Origin: Candidatus Scybalomonas excrementigallinarum
GTDB taxonomy: Bacteria > Bacillota > Clostridia > Lachnospirales > Lachnospiraceae
Length of the DNA stretch: 32,642 bases
Direction of reading: 5' to 3'
NCBI GenBank assembly: GCA_018710905.1
Contig: DVIZ01000010.1
Span: 1 to 32,642 of the forward strand
The position numbers and the translations under genes are program-made. Shown in pieces: positions 24,250 through 32,642 of the stretch. Position 1 is the stretch's first letter. Each line of letters opens with the position of its first letter. The notes beneath the pieces are model-generated. The model had not been told where the DNA came from and made no database searches. It saw only the letters and a list, made by a program, of their open reading frames with translations.

Positions 24250-25668
24250 ATGTACAATGTAAAATCAAAAGTTGCAACAGAGTTTATTGACCATCAAGAA
24301 ATTCTTGATACTTTAGAGTATGCCAAAGAAAATAAAAATAATCTTGAGCTCATCAATTCTTTAATTGAGCGTGCAAAAGACTGTAAAGGGTTAACTCATA
24401 GAGAAGCTATGCTTTTGTTAGAGTGTGAAGATCAAGAATTAATTGAGAAGATGTATCATTTAGCAAAAGAGATCAAACAAAAATTTTATGGAAATCGTAT
24501 CGTAATGTTTGCACCTCTTTACTTGTCAAACTACTGTGTCAACGGTTGCGTTTACTGTCCATATCATTTAAAAAACAAACATATTGCTCGTAAAAAATTA
24601 ACACAAGAAGAAATTCGTCAAGAAGTAATTGCATTACAAGATATGGGACATAAACGTCTTGCTCTTGAAACAGGAGAGGATCCAGTTCATAACCCATTAG
24701 AATATGTATTAGAAAGTATCAAAACAATTTATAGCATTAAACATAAAAATGGAGCGATTCGCCGTGTCAATGTGAATATTGCGGCTACCTCAGTAGAAAA
24801 TTATCGCAAATTAAAAGATGCGGGAATTGGAACTTATATTTTATTCCAAGAGACGTATCATAAAGAAAATTATGAAAAATTACATCCAACAGGACCAAAA
24901 AGTGATTACGCTTATCATACAGAAGCTATGGATAGAGCTATGGAAGCGGGAATTGATGACGTTGGTCTAGGTGTTTTATTTGGGCTTAATACATATAAAT
25001 ATGACTTTACAGGTCTTTTAATGCACGCAGAACATTTAGAAGCCGCATTTGGAGTAGGTCCTCATACCATTAGCGTTCCTCGTATTTGTGCTGCGGACGA
25101 CATTAATAAAGAAGATTTTAAAGATGCAATTTCAGATGATATTTTCATGAAATTAGTTGCAATTATTCGTATTGCAGTACCTTATACCGGTATGATTGTA
25201 TCTACAAGAGAATCCAAAAAAGTGAGAGAAAAAGTATTAGAACTTGGTGTTTCTCAGTTAAGTGGTGGTTCTAGAACAAGTGTTGGTGGATACGTGGAAG
25301 AAGAACCAGAAGAAGAAAATTCTGCTCAATTTGATGTCAGCGATACAAGAACTTTAGATGAAGTTGTAAATTGGTTAGAAGAACTTGGTTATATTCCAAG
25401 TTTTTGTACGGCATGTTATCGAGAAGGAAGAACAGGAGATCGTTTTATGTCTCTTGTGAAATCTGGACAGATTGCAAACTGTTGCCAGCCAAATGCTCTT
25501 TTAACATTAAAAGAATATTTAAATGACTACGCTTCTGAAGATACAAAGAAAAAAGGCGAGGAATTAATTGAAAAACAATTAGAATATATTACGAATCCAG
25601 TTGTAAAAGAAAATGCAAAAAAATATTTAAATGAAATTGAAGCAGGAAATCGTGATTTTAGATTCTAA
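24250..25668 (+). CDS. hydG: [FeFe]-hydrogenase maturase HydG (radical SAM tyrosine lyase)
   Basis: Splits tyrosine to p-cresol plus CO and CN-, forming the Fe(CO)2(CN) synthon of the H-cluster. 472 residues. The N-terminal radical-SAM motif is CVNGCVYC (C96, C100, C103). The C-terminal auxiliary-cluster region has CTACYREGRTGDRFM and IANCC (from about 386), needed for CO/CN handling. SQLSGGSRTSVGGY is also typical. A GAGG site precedes the ATG. It forms an operon with hydE; hydF and the hydrogenase itself are not in the window. Confidence 0.97.
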   Translation: MYNVKSKVATEFIDHQEILDTLEYAKENKNNLELINSLIERAKDCKGLTHREAMLLLECEDQELIEKMYHLAKEIKQKFYGNRIVMFAPLYLSNYCVNGCVYCPYHLKNKHIARKKLTQEEIRQEVIALQDMGHKRLALETGEDPVHNPLEYVLESIKTIYSIKHKNGAIRRVNVNIAATSVENYRKLKDAGIGTYILFQETYHKENYEKLHPTGPKSDYAYHTEAMDRAMEAGIDDVGLGVLFGLNTYKYDFTGLLMHAEHLEAAFGVGPHTISVPRICAADDINKEDFKDAISDDIFMKLVAIIRIAVPYTGMIVSTRESKKVREKVLELGVSQLSGGSRTSVGGYVEEEPEEENSAQFDVSDTRTLDEVVNWLEELGYIPSFCTACYREGRTGDRFMSLVKSGQIANCCQPNALLTLKEYLNDYASEDTKKKGEELIEKQLEYITNPVVKENAKKYLNEIEAGNRDFRF

Positions 25669-25751
25669 ACGATAAGAAATATGTTTCATGAGTTTCTCAC
25701 GTTCTTAAGCAGTCTGCATATAAGAGCGTAATAAAAAATAAGATAATAGAT

Positions 25752-25787
25752 GGTGTCACAAAAGTAAAACGTTGTGACACCTTTTTT
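25752..25787 (+). terminator. Terminator of hydE-hydG
   Basis: GGTGTCACAA (25752-25761) pairs perfectly with TTGTGACACC (25772-25781), followed by six T. Confidence 0.93.
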
Positions 25788-25824
25788 ACAAAGAGAAGAT
25801 GGGTGAATAAAAAGGAGTAGGAAT

Positions 25825-26676
25825 ATGAAGATAAAAATTCTAGTAGAAAATACAAATAATGAAAAAAATCAGTATGAATTCGAACATGGACTTAGCATTT
25901 TGATTGAATCCAAAGGAGAAAAAATACTATTTGATTTTGGGAAAACGGATAAGTTTATAAAAAATGCGGAGTGCTTGGGAGAGTTATTAGAAGATGTTAC
26001 TTATGGTGTTCTTTCTCATGGACACTATGATCATGGAGATGGATTGCCTTATTTTATGGAAAAAAATAAAAATTGTCCAATCTATTTGCAGATGAATGCG
26101 TTATTACCTTATTTCTCAAGAAAGGCAGAGAGGTCAATTCTATTTGAAGATATGTCTTATATTGGGTTAGAACCAAAGATTCGAAAAATGCCTTATGTGA
26201 AACGGTTTCATTTTGTGGATCGCATGAAGAGAATCAATGATCGTATGATTCTTTATAGTGGATTTCAACAGGAAAAATTTGTGCCATCCATTAATGAATC
26301 TTTATATCAAATGAAAGAAGACGGTTTTATTCAGGATGATTTTTTTCATGAGTTAGCGTTATTAATAGAAGAAAATGAGAAATATTATTTATTTGCTGGT
26401 TGTGCGCATAATGGGATTGTTAATATTGTAGAGCAAGTAGAAAAATGGGAGGGAATAACCATTGATGTTGCTTTTGCTGGCTTTCATTTACATACTGCAA
26501 AAAAAGGAAATCAAGTGTCAAAAGATGAGGTGGAACAACTGGGAGGCTATTTAAAAACAATGCATCCTGTCTTTTACACAGGACATTGTACAGGAAAAGA
26601 GGAATATCAGCAGTTAAAAGAAATATTAGGAGAAAAGCTTCATTATATGAGTACGGGTTCTGTATTTGAATTTTAA
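25825..26676 (+). CDS. MBL-fold hydrolase of the dihydropterin (COG1237) type
   Basis: 283-residue metallo-beta-lactamase-fold protein like those annotated as 7,8-dihydropterin-6-yl-methyl-aminobenzene 5'-phosphate synthase. Seen: the N-terminal VENTNNE and LSILIESKGEKILFDFG, metal motif LSHGHYDHGDGL, late ligands in AGCAHNGIVNIVEQ and FAGFHLH, and TGHCTG. In archaea a relative acts in methanopterin synthesis, but that pathway is not expected here, so the name should not be read as function. AAGGAG precedes ATG 25825. It begins right after the hydG terminator and lies 112 nt before the arginase-fold gene, with no terminator between. Confidence 0.82.
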   Translation: MKIKILVENTNNEKNQYEFEHGLSILIESKGEKILFDFGKTDKFIKNAECLGELLEDVTYGVLSHGHYDHGDGLPYFMEKNKNCPIYLQMNALLPYFSRKAERSILFEDMSYIGLEPKIRKMPYVKRFHFVDRMKRINDRMILYSGFQQEKFVPSINESLYQMKEDGFIQDDFFHELALLIEENEKYYLFAGCAHNGIVNIVEQVEKWEGITIDVAFAGFHLHTAKKGNQVSKDEVEQLGGYLKTMHPVFYTGHCTGKEEYQQLKEILGEKLHYMSTGSVFEF

Positions 26677-26788
26677 TTGTTTCATAAGAGTAGAGCGAGA
26701 CAAAAGAGAAAAGGAAAAGATACAAAAGAGAAGGAGTAATAAGAGTTTTGTAACGATCAAGAATTGATAAAATAGGGGGCGATAGACA

Positions 26789-27550
26789 ATGGGAAATATA
26801 TGTATTTTAGATTTTGACGGAGTGTATCAACAAGAAGATTTTTATAAATCTTACGAATATCAATGGATAGATTTTACAGACTTAAAAGGGGTCAATGGAT
26901 ATTGTGAGCATCATTCGCTTTTTGAAATTCAAAAGGCAATTTTACCTTATGCAGGAAAACATCTTTCCTTTTTAGGAAATGGCAATTATCATTATATTGC
27001 CTATCTTTATTTAGCTATGATAAAAGAGCCGTTTAGTCTTTTACATTTTGATCATCATACGGACACGCAAACTTCTCTTTTTTCCGAGTTGATTTCTTGC
27101 GGTTCTTGGCTTGAAAAGGCGCTATTACAATTACCGAATTTAAAGCATGTCGTATCCGTTGGAGTGAGAAATGATCAAAAGAAGGATATACAGCCTTCTT
27201 ATCAAGAGAAAATTCGATGTATTTCAGAAAAAGAAGCGGTCAGTTTAACTTGGGACAGCATAGAGCCTTTGTTAAAGGAAGAGGATGTCTATATTAGTTT
27301 GGATAAAGATGTGATCCGACGAGAAGAAACCATTACAAATTGGGATCAAGGAATTTTATCAAAACATAAAATACTCTCTTTTATGGAATCGTGTTTACAA
27401 GAGAAGAATGTGGTTGGAATCGATGTATGTGGAGAATATGCAGAGGATATGGGAGGTTCTATAATAGAACAAGAACATGCTTATTTTATTAATAATGGGA
27501 TGAACGAAGAAGTTGTAGAGCTTTGTGAAAGGATGGGATATTTACTGTAA
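26789..27550 (+). CDS. Arginase-fold (ureohydrolase-like) metalloenzyme, substrate unknown
   Basis: 253 residues. Although diverged, all six positions that bind the two Mn ions in arginase can be matched: H68 in GNGNYHY, D88, H90 and D92 in HFDHHTD, D172 and D174 in SLDKDV. An acidic residue near the substrate site may be E216 in GIDVCGEY. Known relatives hydrolyse arginine, agmatine, formiminoglutamate or other guanidino or amidine compounds. The protein is shorter than most ureohydrolases (about 300) and its substrate loops do not match a class I recognise. The start ATG 26789 has a modest AGGGGG site. The next gene starts in its stop codon (TAATG), so the two are translated together. Confidence 0.7.
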   Translation: MGNICILDFDGVYQQEDFYKSYEYQWIDFTDLKGVNGYCEHHSLFEIQKAILPYAGKHLSFLGNGNYHYIAYLYLAMIKEPFSLLHFDHHTDTQTSLFSELISCGSWLEKALLQLPNLKHVVSVGVRNDQKKDIQPSYQEKIRCISEKEAVSLTWDSIEPLLKEEDVYISLDKDVIRREETITNWDQGILSKHKILSFMESCLQEKNVVGIDVCGEYAEDMGGSIIEQEHAYFINNGMNEEVVELCERMGYLL

Positions 27551-28161
27551 TGAAAAAAGTTTATGATATTACAAAAGAATTGTTAAGTTGTGAAGTGTAT
27601 CAAGGGGATAAGGAGCCTGTTTTGCAGAGGGTAATGAGAATTCAAGATGGAGAAGAGTATAACTTATCGAATGTGGAAATGTGTCTTCATAATGGCACTC
27701 ATATGGACGCGCCTTATCATTTTATTGAGGGAGGAAAAACGATTGATGAAATTCCATTAGAAGATACGATAGGAACTTGTGTTGTTGCAAAAAGAAGTGG
27801 AGTTTTAGACGATAAGGCGTTGAGGAAATTGTTGGACGGACTAAAAAAACAGTTTGGAACAATTGAGCGGTTGCTTTTAAAAGGAGAAGATACTTATCTC
27901 ACTTTGTCGGGAGCAAAGCTAATAAAGGAATATGGGATTTGTTTAGTAGGAGTCGAAAGGGATACGGTTGGTAATCCTAAGGTAGAACAGGACATAGAAC
28001 AAGTACATAAAGAATTATTAGGAAATGGAATTGTTATTTTAGAACATTTGGATTTAAGTCAAGTGGAGGAAAAACAATATATACTCTTTGCTCAACCATT
28101 AAAAATAAAAGGGGCGGATGCAGCACCTTGTCGGGCAATTTTAATGGAAAAGGAGTCATAA
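27550..28161 (+). CDS. Cyclase-family hydrolase (kynurenine formamidase-like)
   Basis: 203 residues of the cyclase family, whose members include bacterial kynurenine formamidase (KynB) and isatin hydrolase. The metal motif HNGTHMDAPYHF (47-58) is intact, with supporting DITKELL at the N-terminus, LLLKGEDTYLT, LVGVERDTV and ILEHLDLSQVE. The reaction class is hydrolysis of an amide or lactam. No tryptophan-degradation genes are near, so kynurenine is not implied. ATG 27550 overlaps the last base of the arginase-fold gene. A terminator follows at 28240. Confidence 0.82.
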   Translation: MKKVYDITKELLSCEVYQGDKEPVLQRVMRIQDGEEYNLSNVEMCLHNGTHMDAPYHFIEGGKTIDEIPLEDTIGTCVVAKRSGVLDDKALRKLLDGLKKQFGTIERLLLKGEDTYLTLSGAKLIKEYGICLVGVERDTVGNPKVEQDIEQVHKELLGNGIVILEHLDLSQVEEKQYILFAQPLKIKGADAAPCRAILMEKES

Positions 28162-28239
28162 GAGAGGAAAGAGAAACGGAAGGAATAGTTGGTTAGGCAA
28201 TATTAGGAAAGATAGCGAAACAATATGAGGAAAAGAAAG

Positions 28240-28280
28240 AAATGATAAGGAGTGATTGGTTCCGCTTCTTGTCATTTTTT
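28240..28280 (+). terminator. Terminator of the MBL/arginase/cyclase gene group
   Basis: A 15-bp stem with three G-U pairs (28240-28254 with 28263-28277) and a T-run to 28280. Confidence 0.75.
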
Positions 28281-28299
28281 ATATTCTCATAACAAACAC

Positions 28300-28328
28300 T
28301 TGTTCTCTTTTGGAAAGTGTGTTATGAT
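28300..28328 (+). promoter_or_regulatory. Promoter of the topoisomerase operon
   Basis: TTGTTC (28300-28305), 17 nt, TATGAT (28323-28328), 36 nt before the start. An inverted repeat ACACTT (28295-28300 region) / AAGTGT (28315-28320) spans the -35 and spacer and could be an operator. Confidence 0.75.
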
Positions 28329-28364
28329 GAAACAACAAATAGAAAGACTAGAAAGGATTTTATT

Positions 28365-30281
28365 ATGGGAAAACAATATGATGCAGATAGTATTTCTGTC
28401 TTAGAAGGATTAGAAGCGGTCCGTAAGCGTCCAGGAATGTACATTGGAAGTACAGGACGAAAGGGATTAAATCATTTAATATATGAAATTGTAGACAATG
28501 CAGTGGATGAGCATTTAGAAGGATTTTGCAATCGCATTGAAGTTTTTTTAGAAAAAGATGGTTCAGCTACGATTAACGATAATGGACGAGGAATTCCTGT
28601 CGGAATGCATAAGAAAGGGATTTCAGCAGAGCGTCTTATTTTTACAACACTTCATGCAGGTGGAAAGTTTGATGGAGCTTCCTATAAAACAAGTGGAGGG
28701 CTTCATGGAGTTGGTTCTTCTGTAGTGAATGCTCTTTCCGTTAAGTTAGAAGTGCGAGTAAGTAGGGATGGAGCAATTCATCAAGATAGTTATTCAAGAG
28801 GAGTTCCAACAACCGAGTTAGTGGATGGATTATTGCCTGTGATTGGGAAGACAAGAAAGACAGGAACATGGGTGAATTTTATTCCGGATCCAGAGATTTT
28901 TGAGAAGACAAAGTTCAGTGCAGAGGAAATTAAAAGCCGTCTTCATGAAACCGCTTATTTAAACCCAAATCTCACAATTTTCTTTGAAGATCGAAGAAAA
29001 GAAGAGGTGGAATCCATTGAGTATCATGAACCAGATGGGATTATTGGATTTGTAAAAGATATGAATAAAAATAAAACATCCATTCATGAACCTGTGTATT
29101 TTAAAGGGGAAGCAGAAGAGATTACGGTAGAAGTGGCATTTCAATATACCGATGATTTTCACGAAGACGTGCTAGGTTTTTGTAACAATATTTACAATGC
29201 AGAAGGCGGATTACATATTACAGGATTTAAAACTCAGTTTACGACGATTATGAATAATTACGCAAGAGAGATTGGAGTTTTAAAAGAGAAAGATGCTAAT
29301 TTTACAGGGACCGATATTCGAAATGGTATGACTGCCATTGTTTCCATTAAACATCCCGATCCAAGGTTTGAAGGGCAGACAAAGACAAAGCTAGATAATC
29401 CAGATGCTTCAAGAGCGGTCAGTAAAATCACAGGAGAAGAAACAGCTCTTTATTTCGATCGACATTTAGAAGAATTAAAAGAAGTGCTTGCTTGTGCAGA
29501 GCGAGCGGCAAAAATTCGTAAGACAGAAGAAAGAGCAAAGACAAACTTAATTTCCAAGCAAAAGTATTCTTTTGATTCCAATGGAAAATTAGCCAACTGT
29601 GAAAGTCGTGATGCCTCTCAATGTGAAATTTTTATCGTAGAAGGGGATTCGGCAGGAGGAAGTGCAAAAAGTGCTAGAGATCGAAAATACCAAGCCATCC
29701 TTCCGATTCGAGGAAAAATTTTAAATGTAGAAAAGGCTACCATTGATAAAGTGCTTGCCAATGCAGAAATCAAATCTATGATCAACGCCTTTGGTTGTGG
29801 ATTTTCAGAAGGGTATGGAAATGACTTTGATATTACAAAACTCCGCTATCATAAAATTATTATTATGGCAGATGCGGATGTGGATGGAGCACATATTTGT
29901 ACATTATTACTCACTTTATTTTATCGATTTATGCCAGAATTGATTTATAATGGGCATATTTATATCGCTATGCCACCTCTTTATAAGGCGACTCCAAAGC
30001 GAGGAAAAGAAGAATATTTATACGATGATAAGGCGCTGGAAAAATATAGAAAAACCCATAAAGGTCCATTTGAGTTACAGCGCTATAAAGGTCTTGGAGA
30101 AATGAACCCAGAACAGCTTTGGGAGACAACTTTAGATCCAGAGAGAAGATATTTAAAACAAGTAGAGGTTGAAGATGGAAAAATGGCATCTGAAATTACC
30201 GAATTATTAATGGGAAATGACGTTCCACCAAGAAGGAATTTTATTAAAGAACATGCGGATGATGCAGAAGTTGATGCATAA
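28365..30281 (+). CDS. parE: Type IIA topoisomerase subunit B (ParE, or GyrB-like)
   Basis: ATPase subunit that captures the transported DNA duplex. 638 residues: a GHKL ATPase domain with EIVDNAVDEHLEG, INDNGRGIPVG and GGLHGVGSSVVNALS; a transducer domain; and TOPRIM with EGDSAGGSA (from E426), PIRGKILNVE, MADADVDGAH (from 501) and the closing YKGLGEMNPEQLWETTLDP. ATG 28365 is used because an in-frame ATG at 28317 overlaps the promoter; the ribosome site is AAAGG. It pairs with the A subunit 104 nt downstream. ParE rather than GyrB is inferred mainly from the degenerate partner GyrA box; the position away from dnaA-recF genes agrees. Confidence 0.88.
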   Translation: MGKQYDADSISVLEGLEAVRKRPGMYIGSTGRKGLNHLIYEIVDNAVDEHLEGFCNRIEVFLEKDGSATINDNGRGIPVGMHKKGISAERLIFTTLHAGGKFDGASYKTSGGLHGVGSSVVNALSVKLEVRVSRDGAIHQDSYSRGVPTTELVDGLLPVIGKTRKTGTWVNFIPDPEIFEKTKFSAEEIKSRLHETAYLNPNLTIFFEDRRKEEVESIEYHEPDGIIGFVKDMNKNKTSIHEPVYFKGEAEEITVEVAFQYTDDFHEDVLGFCNNIYNAEGGLHITGFKTQFTTIMNNYAREIGVLKEKDANFTGTDIRNGMTAIVSIKHPDPRFEGQTKTKLDNPDASRAVSKITGEETALYFDRHLEELKEVLACAERAAKIRKTEERAKTNLISKQKYSFDSNGKLANCESRDASQCEIFIVEGDSAGGSAKSARDRKYQAILPIRGKILNVEKATIDKVLANAEIKSMINAFGCGFSEGYGNDFDITKLRYHKIIIMADADVDGAHICTLLLTLFYRFMPELIYNGHIYIAMPPLYKATPKRGKEEYLYDDKALEKYRKTHKGPFELQRYKGLGEMNPEQLWETTLDPERRYLKQVEVEDGKMASEITELLMGNDVPPRRNFIKEHADDAEVDA

Positions 30282-30385
30282 AATGTTTGTTTTTAAAAAA
30301 GTAATGAGAGTAGAAAACAAGTAACCGTTATAAAAGAAAAAGATTACTTGCAAAAAAGTAGAGAGAATAAAGGAATGAAAGAAAT

Positions 30386-32623
30386 ATGGATAATATATTA
30401 AGAACTGACTATACAGAAGTCATGCAAAAATCTTATATTGATTATGCAATGAGTGTTATTGTAGCTAGAGCGTTACCTGATGTGCGGGATGGTCTAAAAC
30501 CGGTACAAAGAAGAACGTTATACGATATGATGCAACTAGGGGTAAAATATGATAAGCCGTTTCGTAAATCGGCTCGTATCGTAGGGGATACGATGGGACG
30601 CTTTCATCCCCATGGAGATAGTTCCATTTATGAATCATTGGTGGTAATGTCCCAAGAGTATAAAAAGGGAATGCCATTAGTGGAAGGCCATGGAAACTTT
30701 GGTTCTATCGAAGGCGATGGAGCTGCTGCTATGCGTTATACAGAAGCTCGTTTGCAAAAAATTACCCAAGAGGCGTTCTTGGCGGATCTTGATAAAGATG
30801 TTGTGGATTTTGTGCCAAACTTTGATCAAAATGAAGAAGAGCCAGAAGTATTACCGGTTCGTATTCCAAATTTATTGATCAATGGAGCGGATGGAATTGC
30901 AGTTGGTATGGCAACAAGTATTCCGCCTCATAACTTAGCAGAGGTCATTGATGCTGCAAAGCTTTATTTGAAAAATCCTAATGTTACAGTCGAACAGTTG
31001 CTAGAAGTGATGCAAGGGCCTGATTTTCCAACAGGGGGAATTATCGTCAACAAAGATGACTTAAAAGCCATTTATGAAACAGGAAGTGGGAAAATTCGCG
31101 TTCGAGGAAAAGTGACCCATGAAAAGTTAAAAGGCGGTAAAGAAGCACTTGTCATTACAGAAATTCCATATCCAATGGTAGGCGCAGGAATTGGGAAATT
31201 TTTAAACGATGTCGTATCGTTAATTGAAAATAAAACGGCTATGGAAATCTCTGATATTTCCAATCAAAGTGGAAAAGATGGGATTCGTATTGTATTGGAA
31301 TTAAAGAAAAATGCCGATGCCAATAAAATAGAAAATATGCTCTATAAAAAGACGAAATTAGAAGATACATTTGGCGTTAATATGTTGACGGTTGCCGATG
31401 GAAAACCAGAAGTGCTAGGGCTGAAAGCATTTTTTGAACATTTTACAAAGTTTCAATATTCTATTACAAAGAGAAAATATACAACTTTATTACAGCAAGC
31501 AAAGAAAAAGAAAGAGATTCAAGAAGGTTTGATAAAAGCTTATGATGTTATCGATCTCATTATTGAAATTTTACGCGGCAGTAAAAATTTAAAACAGGCA
31601 AAAGCTTGTTTAGTCGATGGGATAACAGAAGGAATTCAATTTAAAAAGAAGGCATCAGAAAAACAAGCTATGGGCTTAAATTTTACAGAAGCACAGGCAA
31701 CGGCAATTTTGGAAATGCGTTTATATCGATTGATTGGATTAGAAATTGAAGCCTTAGAGAAAGAATATGAAAAGACCATGAAAGAAATTGAACGCTATGA
31801 AGATATTTTAACAAATGAGAAAACAATGCGTTCTGTCATTATAAAAGAATTAGATGGATTTAAAAAAGAGTTTGGAACTCCAAGAAAAACAGTCATTGAA
31901 AATCGAGAAGAAGTCGTATACGAAGAAAAAATTCAAGAAATACCACTTGTTGTATTGATGGATCGTTTAGGATATATTCGTACCGTCGATGTATCTGCGT
32001 ACGAACGAAATAAAGAAGCAGCGGAAAATGAGAATAAATATATTATTTCTTGCATGAATACGGATCGCCTTTGTGTCTTTACAGATACCGGAATGTTACA
32101 TTCTATAAAAATTATGGATCTTCCATATGGAAAATTCCGTGATAAAGGAGTACCAATTGATAATTTATGTCATTACAATAGTGTAGAAGAACGAATTTTA
32201 TATGTCAATGCGACGAAAAATTTAGAACAACAAAAATTATTGTTTACAACAGCACAAGGTATGGTGAAGATTGTTGCTGGTTCTGAGTTCCAAGTTTCGA
32301 AAAAGGCAGTTGTTTCTACAAAATTAGCAGAAGGGGATCAAGTAGTATCCGTAGAAGAAGTAAAAGAAGAATGTCCACAGTTGATTTTACAGACAAAAAA
32401 AGGAGTGTTTTTACGCTTTTTAGTAGAGGAGGTTCCAGAGAAGAAAAAGATGGCCATTGGTGTTCGGGGAATTAAACTAGCAGAAGGAGATGAAGTAGAA
32501 CAAGCAATTCTTGTGGTAGGACAAGGACAAGAAGAATTTTTCTATAAAGAAAAAAGATTACAGGTTTCTCGTGTCAAATTAAATAAAAGAGATACAAAGG
32601 GGACAAAATTACGACTATCTTAA
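30386..32623 (+). CDS. parC: Type IIA topoisomerase subunit A (ParC, or GyrA-like)
   Basis: DNA cleavage and religation subunit. 745 residues, complete. Active-site tyrosine Y118 in AMRYTEARL, with the quinolone-determining stretch HPHGDSSIYES (S79 and E83, the sensitive-type residues at these positions). Then IPNLLINGADGIAVGMAT and a long coiled-coil tower. The C-terminal beta-pinwheel (about 500-745) ends in LNKRDTKGTKL where a GyrA box (QRRGGKG) would be expected. The degenerate box favours decatenating topoisomerase IV over gyrase. AAGGA precedes the ATG. A 7-bp hairpin CAAGTAA/TTACTTG (30318-30350) without T-run lies between parE and parC. Confidence 0.88.
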   Translation: MDNILRTDYTEVMQKSYIDYAMSVIVARALPDVRDGLKPVQRRTLYDMMQLGVKYDKPFRKSARIVGDTMGRFHPHGDSSIYESLVVMSQEYKKGMPLVEGHGNFGSIEGDGAAAMRYTEARLQKITQEAFLADLDKDVVDFVPNFDQNEEEPEVLPVRIPNLLINGADGIAVGMATSIPPHNLAEVIDAAKLYLKNPNVTVEQLLEVMQGPDFPTGGIIVNKDDLKAIYETGSGKIRVRGKVTHEKLKGGKEALVITEIPYPMVGAGIGKFLNDVVSLIENKTAMEISDISNQSGKDGIRIVLELKKNADANKIENMLYKKTKLEDTFGVNMLTVADGKPEVLGLKAFFEHFTKFQYSITKRKYTTLLQQAKKKKEIQEGLIKAYDVIDLIIEILRGSKNLKQAKACLVDGITEGIQFKKKASEKQAMGLNFTEAQATAILEMRLYRLIGLEIEALEKEYEKTMKEIERYEDILTNEKTMRSVIIKELDGFKKEFGTPRKTVIENREEVVYEEKIQEIPLVVLMDRLGYIRTVDVSAYERNKEAAENENKYIISCMNTDRLCVFTDTGMLHSIKIMDLPYGKFRDKGVPIDNLCHYNSVEERILYVNATKNLEQQKLLFTTAQGMVKIVAGSEFQVSKKAVVSTKLAEGDQVVSVEEVKEECPQLILQTKKGVFLRFLVEEVPEKKKMAIGVRGIKLAEGDEVEQAILVVGQGQEEFFYKEKRLQVSRVKLNKRDTKGTKLRLS

Positions 32624-32642
32624 GAGAAAAGAAAGAATATAA

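Noticed and set aside
25752-25787. Riboswitch before the MBL gene
   Set aside because: The structure is a simple strong hairpin with T-run directly behind hydG, fully explained as its terminator.
25825-26676. Methanopterin biosynthesis enzyme
   Set aside because: Only family-level similarity; the pathway is not expected in a Firmicute.
1-32642. CRISPR array
   Set aside because: No regularly spaced repeats of 20-40 nt anywhere; the TAACACGTATT repeats are an operator and too short and close.

Overview
The window is a low-GC, AT-rich chromosomal segment of an anaerobic Firmicute, most likely a Clostridia member of the Lachnospiraceae type. Supporting this are the plsX-acpP-rnc-smc-ftsY order, strong GGAGG ribosome binding sites, the [FeFe]-hydrogenase maturases HydE and HydG, an FprA-type flavodiiron protein, and short Rho-independent terminators throughout. 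The species assignment is inference; there is no rRNA here.

Layout. 1-3.1 kb: a two-domain polyphosphate:AMP phosphotransferase faces a flavodiiron O2/NO reductase (fprA) across a shared terminator. 3.4-4.2 kb: a UlaG-like metallo-beta-lactamase-fold hydrolase. 4.7-6.2 kb: tRNA-Leu(CAA), followed by a gene-poor, apparently decayed stretch that carries a hicAB toxin-antitoxin module with a very clear self-operator. 6.5-14.5 kb: the housekeeping block plsX, acpP, rnc, smc, ftsY, and a gene overlapping ftsY that encodes a RACo-like ASKHA protein without its iron-sulfur domain. 14.6-19 kb: a class Ic aspartate aminotransferase, then XpaC, TelA and a lone Hpt protein. 19-22.7 kb (minus strand): glycogen phosphorylase, an AraC regulator and a cold-shock protein with a long structured upstream region. 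23.1-25.7 kb: hydE-hydG. 25.8-28.2 kb: three different metallohydrolase folds in a row (dihydropterin-type MBL, arginase fold, cyclase/kynurenine-formamidase fold), the last two overlapping by one base. 28.3 kb to the end: a type IIA topoisomerase B/A pair, probably topoisomerase IV.

How the genes relate. FprA and the hydrogenase maturases fit a strict anaerobe that makes H2 and must detoxify O2 or NO. PlsX and ACP feed membrane lipid synthesis; SMC, FtsY and topoisomerase IV serve chromosome organisation and protein targeting. Glycogen phosphorylase and the polyphosphate enzyme point to mobilisation of carbon and phosphate reserves. Most of the window is conserved core genome. The accessory part is the tRNA-Leu/hicAB region. 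The best candidate for undescribed biology is the arginase-fold/cyclase-fold pair, an uncharacterised small pathway in which both proteins keep their family's expected metal-binding motifs.
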